Positions 57,233-64,000 of a stretch of DNA of 64,000 nt are shown in pieces. A model generated the notes under the pieces. The model was not told where the DNA came from and did not search any database. It worked only from the letters and a program-made list of their open reading frames with translations. Source of the stretch: Bimastos eiseni (taxonomy: Eukaryota > Annelida > Clitellata > Crassiclitellata > Lumbricidae); assembly GCA_959347315.1 (NCBI GenBank), contig OY365810.1:12482013-12546012 (forward strand). The letters are read 5' to 3'. Position 1 is the stretch's first letter; every line of letters starts with the position of its first letter. Both the position numbers and the translations under genes were made by a program.

Positions 57233-58510
57233 TAGGCACCAAGTTTAGCCTGAGGTATAAAAGGAGACCAACCTACAGGTCACAAATAATATACGCAAAA
57301 TAAGACGTAGCACAATTAAAATCACTGCACGATTAAAATATTATTTTGAAATTATTTTAACTGAGCCTCTGGACATTTCAGCAAAAACCAGTAAGGTCAG
57401 CCATCGGGTCAAAAGATACAAATACGCCATTCCCTTCATTATAGTTTAGGAACCATTCACTAAGTCTATTACTAACCGAAAAGCAATAAGCGGACTTTGT
57501 AGTAACTGAAAAGTACGACAAAAGCAATTAATACGGAGCTAAGTCTCCCGTCTCTTAATATATTTCTGATATATTCTAGAAATTCTAAAAATTGCGCAAC
57601 AAAGATTTAAATTTAGATATACACCGGAAATTAGTTGAGAGGAAGTTTGTCGCCCAATATACGTCGATGGTCGCTACCAAAGAAAAAATTTAATAGATAA
57701 AATACTGATTATTCATAATATAATTTATTAATATTCGTTTATTTAGAAATTTTCAATGCAATTTGACAAAAACGCACAAATGCTAACATAAGTGACAGCG
57801 ATCAGGAAAAATATATAGAATTAATAGCAAGCAATTGTTTTTTCATAATGATCTGGGTCCTGATTCTGATCATGCAATTTGATATAGCGCGTCTTTGAGA
57901 AAGCTACTCGGAGACGCTTCAACCACGGCCAAAGAGGACAGATTTAAGAGAAGAGTAGAAAGAAGAATGGCATAATTCCTAGCCGTTTTTATTCTAAAAG
58001 TCATCTGACTCCATGCTTTCTAAATTTTGACCTTCTGCCTATCAGCTTTGTTTTGATTAAGCGCCTGTGGATGAGCTTTTTCCAACGACTTCACTTTTGT
58101 GAGCGCAGTAAAATTTCAAGCATTCTTTCGTCGTGAGGCTCTGTTAGGATGAGTTGTGGTCTTTTGTTTTTTCAGGCGACACCACTTGATGCAGAAACCG
58201 GTTTGCGATGCTGTCTGTCGGGCAATTGAAGGTGAAGGCCGTATCTACTGCGGAACTAGTCACTAATGTAAATAATGGCTCAGGTTGTTCGCTATTATAC
58301 TTTTTGCCGTTTATCATTACTAGAATTGCATACATTATTTTGTTGTTGCATGTTTGGATCATAGTTATTCGCTGTTAGTTCATTAAGAATGTAAGAGTTT
58401 GGAATCGTGGGTAATCTCATGGCAATCTCATAAACCAATTTCAAACCAAATTTAGGCATAAATGTGTCTAAATTGGCAAAAGTGCAGTAATTCAGGGTGG
58501 GCATACATGC

Positions 58511-58517
58511 ATGCATG

Positions 58518-58588
<71 letters not shown>
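58511..58588. repeat. (GCAT)n-(CA)n-(TA)n compound microsatellite
   Basis: Short GCAT run, then about 50 bp of CA, then about 18 bp of TA. Confidence 0.95.
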
Positions 58589-58614
58589 CGGACGTCGTGA
58601 GGCTCTGTTAGGAT

Positions 58615-58785
58615 CAGTGGTGGTTCTGGACTTGTCCAACAGAGGAGGGGGGCACTGAGGGCTGAGAATCTGACAGAGGAGCCAGTAACTGCTGCCTGTT
58701 GGATGTCTGGTTCTGTCAAAACTTAAATTTGAACGGACAACAAGCTCAGTTAGAGGGCACTGGCTCCTCAGTAGAGCCACCACTG
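58615..58785. mobile_element. possible hAT-like MITE (171 bp)
   Basis: CAGTGGTGGTTCT at the left and AGAGCCACCACTG at the right are inverted with one mismatch. Flanks GTTAGGAT and ATTAGGGC match at only 5 of 8 positions, so the target duplication is doubtful. Confidence 0.5.
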
Positions 58786-59175
58786 ATTAGGGCCAGTGTC
58801 ACCAAATACATGTAGTAACGGGTAATTTTTATTTTGTGGTCTTTCAATTTCATTGGACTACATGGGTTATGAGGCAAGCGTAAACATAATCCGAATGAGG
58901 TTGAGTGGGTTATGAAAGTCCCGTGATTGCTTCATACACTCGACTATTGTGAGTGCTTGGTTTAATTATGTTTGCAGACGGCGATCAAGTGCACAACTTA
59001 TAAATAGATACTGAAATCGATACATATTCAGTAGTTTATTAACTTTCCAGTTAGCAAATAGTATGGTTATATATGTAGCTGTGCTTACTAGAACCTTAGT
59101 ACAACAGACCCCTTTGAAATAACATAACACGTCTGCCTTCTAACACAATGCTGATTTCTGAAATGGTTGTTGCAG

Positions 59176-60105
59176 ATGGCAGAAAGTGGTCTCCTGGTGG
59201 TTGGGAGCCGGCCTCCATCTCGAATGGACTCGCGATGTGGTAGTGCGCTCTCCACCAGACGTCATATCGAAGACACCTACAACCTGGAAACTCCCAAGAC
59301 GCCTTCCTTTTCAAAATTTCGAAACACATCGTACGAAGACGAACTGTTTGGCAAAATCAATGCAGCTGTTGCCAGTGACGCGGATTACAAGCAGATCAAC
59401 GAACTGGCCCGGAGCAATACCAAAGCACGCTTGAAACAGAACTTAACAGAAACTCTGCCACCTTCTAGAAGTCAACAAGATGCTGCCTTAACCTGGGATA
59501 GACCTCCAAGTGGCATCGGCCGAACACAGCCACAGAGCACTGACTCAAAAACAAAAAATATACAGGCATCAAGAAAAGGCATCAACCGACACGCATTGCA
59601 GTCGACACACACTCCTTCATATGTCGATGAAACGCTGTTTGGTTCCCTGCCAGATGAAGCCAGCTTTCCAGCACCCTGGGAAAAGCAATCGGGCACAAAG
59701 TCACCCTTCCTGGTATTCGACTGCACCGACTATAGGAACAAACAGACCAGAAGCACAGAGAACAGAGTACACAATGCCACAAACCACAGCTCAGAACAAA
59801 GCCACCGGTCAGGCTCAAGACCAACATCTGCCAAGACCAAATACAGACCACCAACAGTCGTTCACAAAGCATCGTACGTGGATGAGACGCTATTTGGCGA
59901 CAGACCCTTTGAAACTGGATGGCCCGCGCCCTGGGAGAAAAAAGATGCGAGAAACAAGCCTCTGCTGTTTGATGGATTTGATCATAAAGTTATGGTAAAA
60001 CACAGAGACACCAATGCATTGGTGCATCCAACTAAAGAGAAGCCCAAGCAAAACGAAACAGTTCCTATGGACACCCGCATATACAATAAACCTGCCATGC
60101 ACTGA
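59176..60105 (+). CDS. RITA1: RBPJ-interacting and tubulin-associated protein homologue, 309 aa
   Basis: In vertebrates RITA binds RBPJ (CSL), exports it from the nucleus and so dampens Notch signalling; it also binds tubulin. The signature SYVDETLFG occurs twice (148-156 and 233-241) and a variant SYEDELFG once (52-59). The last copy is preceded by KYRPP (222-226), as in human RITA1. Each full copy is followed by a PAPWEK motif (165-170, 250-255). A LTWDRPP stretch (105-111) could be the hydrophobic-W-x-P RBPJ-binding motif; that is inference. The rest is low-complexity, Ser/Thr/basic and probably disordered. The ATG follows directly on a tgttgcag acceptor, so a non-coding first exon is expected. 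Ends TGA at 60103. A possible poly(A) signal is at 60990-60995. Confidence 0.88.
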   Translation: MAESGLLVVGSRPPSRMDSRCGSALSTRRHIEDTYNLETPKTPSFSKFRNTSYEDELFGKINAAVASDADYKQINELARSNTKARLKQNLTETLPPSRSQQDAALTWDRPPSGIGRTQPQSTDSKTKNIQASRKGINRHALQSTHTPSYVDETLFGSLPDEASFPAPWEKQSGTKSPFLVFDCTDYRNKQTRSTENRVHNATNHSSEQSHRSGSRPTSAKTKYRPPTVVHKASYVDETLFGDRPFETGWPAPWEKKDARNKPLLFDGFDHKVMVKHRDTNALVHPTKEKPKQNETVPMDTRIYNKPAMH

Positions 60106-60129
60106 AATAGTGCATAGCAGGTACATAAG

Positions 60130-60350
60130 TGGGACACAGTGGCATAGTGGGATATTTAGGTGCCTTGCGTTCAGAGGATCGCAGGTTCAAACCCACCCCG
60201 AGTCACTGTGTAGCGACCTTGGACAAGTTGCTCACTAATAATCTGTGAGAAAGGGGCAACGGGAAACCATCTCACTCATCTCATCCCCGGGTGGCATAAA
60301 GCCAACTGACATGCCTTCGGGCAGAGAACTCATCAGCAGCAGCACCAAAA
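60130..60350 (+). repeat. tRNA-derived SINE with CORE-like body
   Basis: Box B GGTTCAAACCC is near-consensus; the upstream part is tRNA-like. The body GTCACTGTGTAGCGACCTTG then GACAAGTTGC recalls the CTGTGTGACCTTGGGCAAGT segment of vertebrate MIR/CORE SINEs. Probably in the RITA1 3' UTR. Confidence 0.75.
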
Positions 60351-60586
60351 TAGCTTACTTAACAGATGCACTAACAGTGTCTTAAAATCAGGAGAAGCTA
60401 TCGTTTTGAATTAGATTTAAGGCTATTGTAATAAACTAACAGATGAGAAATAGTCTAATTTAGAGATTAGAGCTTTAGGTTTCTACTCCTAGGTCGTTCA
60501 TAAAGAACAACTGAAAAAATAATCTATCTAGGATATGTTCTCCCATTTGCTGACATTTTGCAGTACATTTCCTTTATGCAGATCAG

Positions 60587-60919
60587 ATGAATGCAGTTTG
60601 GCAGAGCACAAAGCTCTGTCAAACTGCATTCATATTAGGCTACCCTGTTGTCCTTGGGTGGAAGACATGGAAACGGATGCAGAAACGGGGCTTTTTGAAG
60701 GGACATCTGCTACAATCAATGCCGTGTTATCTCAAGTCTATCTTAAACAATGGGCAACAGCATCCAGAAGATCATGTAGTGGAAGAAGCATTATTTAAAC
60801 CGTCGACGTGCATCCCAGATGTTCTAAGACGGCTGGAAGAGACCTGTAACCTTGTCAGTGCCAACACTTTCACAGTATTGGTGATTTCCACTGCAAGCGA
60901 CAACATTGCAGAGCAGTAA
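60587..60919 (+). CDS. uncharacterised ORF, 110 aa, possibly non-coding
   Basis: Follows a plausible acceptor (tttatgcag at about 60574-60582) and ends TAA at 60917. No family recognised. The C-terminal half (VVEEALFKPSTCIPDVLRRLEET) reads like ordinary protein; the N-terminal half overlaps a second open frame. It may be a real last exon of an unlocated gene, or chance ORF in the RITA1 3' UTR. An AATAAA follows at 60990. Confidence 0.25.
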   Translation: MNAVWQSTKLCQTAFILGYPVVLGWKTWKRMQKRGFLKGHLLQSMPCYLKSILNNGQQHPEDHVVEEALFKPSTCIPDVLRRLEETCNLVSANTFTVLVISTASDNIAEQ

Positions 60920-61808
60920 AATATTTAAGTCTTTTAAAATCTCTTGAGCAGTATGTTCTGTTGGAACCATGAGGATTTCATCTTTCGAAAATAAATGAAT
61001 TTGATTCTATGATTGTCTAAATCAGAAAACCAAATTGTTTGGCACAGTTTAATTCAGTCATCACTGAAGTTGCAGCCACTGTTTAACACAATATTTCAAC
61101 ATCTTGCTGACAATTTAGAAATGTAATTTTGTTAGCTATTAAAACCAAAACAATAATTCAAAATGCAGCAATAATAAGTAGTTCTTACATAGGCAACTGA
61201 AGTTTTAAATGAGCGCTTTGACACTCGAAAAGATTAGCTGCAAGCTAGACTTTCTTGCTATTCAAAAGATCAGCTATGTCTAGCCAAGCAACTACCTATA
61301 ATTAAACAGTGATGTAGCAAGTTTGGAGGAAGATGAAAAAAATAATAAGAATTTACATGATGTAAAAATCCATGTTTTACCAAATACCCCAAAATTTATA
61401 CACTCACGCAGTAAACAGCAGTTAATACATAGAGTACGCACAGAGCTCTAATGGAAAGATAATTTTAACCTTTGATTCCAATAAGATTTACTTTTTATTT
61501 CCAAGTTCTACATAGTTGAAACGGTTTATGCAAGTGTGTCTAATTTATTATAAAAGATGTGATCAGGCAATATTCATCAGACATTCTTTCATTTTCAAAT
61601 ATAGATCGTGTTGTTAGGAAGAGTTTGCTAACATCAACCGCAGGAATATTACTCAGTAGGTAGCCTGAGCATGCTGCACCAAATGCTGCTAGATAAGGGT
61701 CTTTGAATCGAATGCAGCGTAAGTCTCTATATGTCACGATTACTTGTCTCTCAGTTTATCATTGCAGCTACTCTGTGGTCCATGGTAGTAGCTAAACACT
61801 GAAGGTGT

Positions 61809-63881
61809 CTAGATCACTCGCTGAAGATGAGCCTGAAGATTGCGAAGGTTATCCATCAGGTGGGTCACATGGATGATAGTTTCCGCCTGTAATTCCACCA
61901 GATAGGAGGCAACGCCATCGAGGGTCTTTGTCGTGAACTGGCGCCTACCGGAACAAAAATAGGAAAGTCACAACACGTGGATACTTTTATCAGAGAAACC
62001 GCAAAAGAAACTGACATGAGCAGTGGTTGACTAGTTGACCAAAGCAGGGGTTGACCTGAGTGGTGTGTGGTTTGCATGCAAAATGCATCCATAAATTACA
62101 TTTCCCACGTTTAATGAGACAATGGAACACAATGACCCAATACCGTGCCCTTGCCATCATTGACCTTTCTATTCAGAATGACTTCCCCTCAATATGTAGT
62201 ACTTAAGCTTTTGGTAAGGGTCCCACCCTCGTCCCTTCACTGTATGAAGTCTTTCTTATTTCCCCGGGACTGTCATGCTGAGAGTGCCTGTGCTTTATAC
62301 ATTCTCATATACAATACGACGTTTATTTTACACGTGTAGCAAAGAATTCTTGTAGTGCCTCTGTAAAGAAATAAGGTAAACACAACACAGATGTTTACAT
62401 GCAACTCTATAGAGATTGCTTTGAAGCACATACCAGTGGTCAAGTAGTCCAACAACAGTACACCTCATTCTGCCACAAAAGCTTAGCACTATTACCTGAC
62501 CGATTTTGTTGGGGCATGCCAAAAAGAAATACCCTTCAACTCCCAGCTGGTTCCCAAGAACTCCTTGTTGCAAGGGTTTAAAAAACAGTTTGACAGTTTC
62601 TTAGCATAGCATCACTGATTTTAATCATTTCTATGATAACCAATACCCATATTGAAGCAAACTGTGTGTCAAGCAGGAGTTTAGTATTCATTCTTGTCCG
62701 TGTCACTGATGTTGTTAGGCTAAGTTTGATTGCAAACCTCTCGTTTGTAGAGACCAATTGAGGATGCATGGTGAAGTGATTCAGAAGGTGGTAAATGATG
62801 GACAGCAGATGATACGGCCTACGCATCGTCTTCCAATCAGTCTCCTGTAATGTAATACATCAATGCTTACAACCATTCATTTACACTGTACTGTAATACA
62901 GCTGATTTATGTAGGCCTACTGTATACTTAACATATCCATTCTGCAGGGCTCTAACCACTCAATTACATTACATTACAAACTGTTAACACACAACATGGT
63001 CATTTTTCATTCCCCAAACTGAGAGGTATCGAAAATATTATGTGTGAAGGTTAAGTATGTCAGGCTTTCTTCTTTACACATTATACAATATGTATGGTCC
63101 ATTTACTATACAACCTCAAGAACAATATCTAAGCAGAGGTTTAACAAGCGGGGGGCAGATGGACACCGGCCCCCCCAGTTTTAAAACTGTTTTAGTGCTC
63201 AGTGCCCCCATGTGCCTTCCAAATCGGCTCATTTTTATGTTTATCCAATGGCTTTTTAAGATTACCTTTGTTAAAATAATTTGTGCCCCCATTTTTCAAA
63301 TTGGGGGGCGGGGGCATAATTCAAAAAGTGGGGAGGCCATACAAATTTTTTGCACGATCTTTCTTAAATTATGCCCCCCACTTTTCAAAACCTTGTTACA
63401 CCTCAGTATCTAAGTTAGACAATGCTTTGAGGTTGAAGGATCTGTAAAGAGATAATAAATGTAATCGCAACAGCTTAAGTCAGGCAATAGAGACCCAATC
63501 ACATTCATGTAATGGCCATATGATGAGGGAAGCAGTTATTTATTTATATCAGTTTATAAGATGAAGACAAAAAAATCTCAGGTGAAAATATGAGCCAAAA
63601 CAAATAACATGAGCTGCTGGACATTGCAAGTAGAGATCAAAATCTTAACTCAGTCCCAGAAGACAGCAGCATGCTTCAACTGAAAGATGCATAGTTTTAA
63701 TAAAACAACAAAACCCGACATTCTCTATGGCTCACCTTTAATTTGTAGGTCTTATCGTAGACATCAAAGAGGCGAGGTAATCCAATGCCAAGGTCAAGCA
63801 TGGCTCGATAAACGAATGTAGCATCTACTTCATCCAGATGGGAGCTACAGCTCAACTTCTCTAGGTATTTCACCAAAGTTG
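61809..63881 (-). CDS. unrecognised protein, last three exons (5'-partial)
   Basis: Exons on the - strand: 63881-63736, 62844-62738, 61944-61809; phases join (2, 0, 2) with GT-AG sites, donors gtgagc and gtttgc. Together they encode about 129 residues ending in TAG. The sequence is helical and hydrophobic-patterned: ATFVYRAMLDLGIGLPRLFDVYDKTYKLK, then TMRRPYHLLSIIYHLLNHF, then GVASYLVELQAETIIHVTHLMDNLRNLQAHL. This looks like a helical-repeat or scaffold C-terminus. I do not recognise the family. The 5' part lies beyond the right edge. A hAT MITE (63134-63406) sits in its intron. Confidence 0.75.
62215..62295 (+). repeat. dispersed repeat, partner of 33785-33875
   Basis: GGTCCCACCCTCGTCCC...GGGACTGTCATGCTGAGAGTGCC matches the earlier copy with scattered changes. 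Intronic in the unrecognised - strand gene. Confidence 0.55.
63134..63406. mobile_element. hAT-like MITE (273 bp) with G/C-run ends
   Basis: Left CAGAGGTTTAACAAG... and right ...CTTGTTACACCTCAG are inverted with mismatches. Flanked by a perfect 8-bp duplication TATCTAAG (63126-63133, 63407-63414). Just inside lie poly-C/poly-G tracts (GGGGGGCA, GCCCCCCAC) in opposite orientation. The 118-aa ORF across it is incidental. Confidence 0.85.
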
Positions 63882-64000
63882 CTGTAGAAGAACCAAAATA
63901 AAAGTAATTTAGAGAAGGAAATTAAATAGGCATTTGTACAATGACTTGGTGGACAGCAGCGTATTTATATAACATTTGACTTTTTTCAGTTTGCTTGTCC

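Larger units (their letters stand above)
56520..59175. other. divergent spacer GHITM / RITA1
   Basis: 2.6 kb between two genes facing away from each other. Contains an inverted-repeat element (57011-57232), a 22-bp direct repeat pair (58129-58150, 58593-58614), a CA/TA microsatellite (58511-58588) and a possible MITE (58615-58785). Non-coding first exons of both genes are likely here but I cannot place them. Confidence 0.6.

Noticed and set aside
58295..58783. 162-aa - strand ORF with a Cys-Val run
   Set aside because: The CVCV run is the CA microsatellite; the flanks belong to a likely MITE.
60130..60200. A true tRNA gene
   Set aside because: The box B site is good but the sequence does not fold into a full cloverleaf by eye and is followed by a SINE body.

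Overview
This window is nuclear DNA from an intron-rich, AT-leaning animal genome. Every recognisable gene has metazoan relatives, is split by mostly GT-AG introns, and lies among many small DNA transposons, non-LTR retrotransposon fragments and tRNA-derived SINEs. Introns of a few hundred to a few thousand bases and the repeat mix suggest an invertebrate or basal deuterostome. I cannot name the phylum from sequence alone. There are no CRISPR arrays, operons or other bacterial features. Layout, with every gene orientation alternating: (1) + strand, 3' end of an alpha-galactosidase/alpha-N-acetylgalactosaminidase gene (1-4429). (2) - strand, complete aftiphilin, 6 coding exons, 855 aa (5501-17431). 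(3) + strand, complete ARL6IP1, 6 exons, 203 aa (18428-23082). (4) - strand, mitochondrial ribosomal protein bL36m (25244-25588). (5) + strand, complete DNA ligase I, 21 coding exons, 1030 aa (29135-48333). (6) - strand, complete GHITM/TMBIM5, 7 exons, 344 aa (51612-56506). (7) + strand, RITA1 homologue, 309 aa (59176-60105). (8) - strand, last three exons of an unrecognised helical protein (61809-63881). The exon models were built by hand: splice sites and phases were checked codon by codon, and the totals for ARL6IP1 and GHITM match the lengths I recall for the human proteins (203 and about 345 aa). The genes do not form a pathway. They serve lysosomal glycan turnover, clathrin/AP-1 trafficking, ER membrane shaping, mitochondrial translation, DNA replication and repair, mitochondrial inner-membrane shaping, and Notch-RBPJ/tubulin regulation. 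Head-to-head pairs (AFTPH/ARL6IP1, MRPL36/LIG1, GHITM/RITA1) may share promoter regions. Introns and spacers hold most of the novelty. An apparently intact DD37D mariner-type transposon with perfect terminal repeats lies in the alpha-galactosidase intron. A hAT-like non-autonomous family built of GTCTCG-type subterminal repeats has five copies (62 to 863 bp), all with 8-bp target duplications. A 13-bp-TIR family with 10-bp target duplications (Mutator-like) has two copies. There are three piggyBac-type micro-MITEs of only 62-66 bp, a 204-bp mini-Helitron, further hAT MITEs, a nested transposon pair after LIG1, decayed L2/CR1-like LINEs and several SINEs. Two introns appear to use GC-AG splice sites. 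I found no clear new multi-gene system. The strongest candidates for undescribed biology are these transposon families and the compact alternating gene arrangement.
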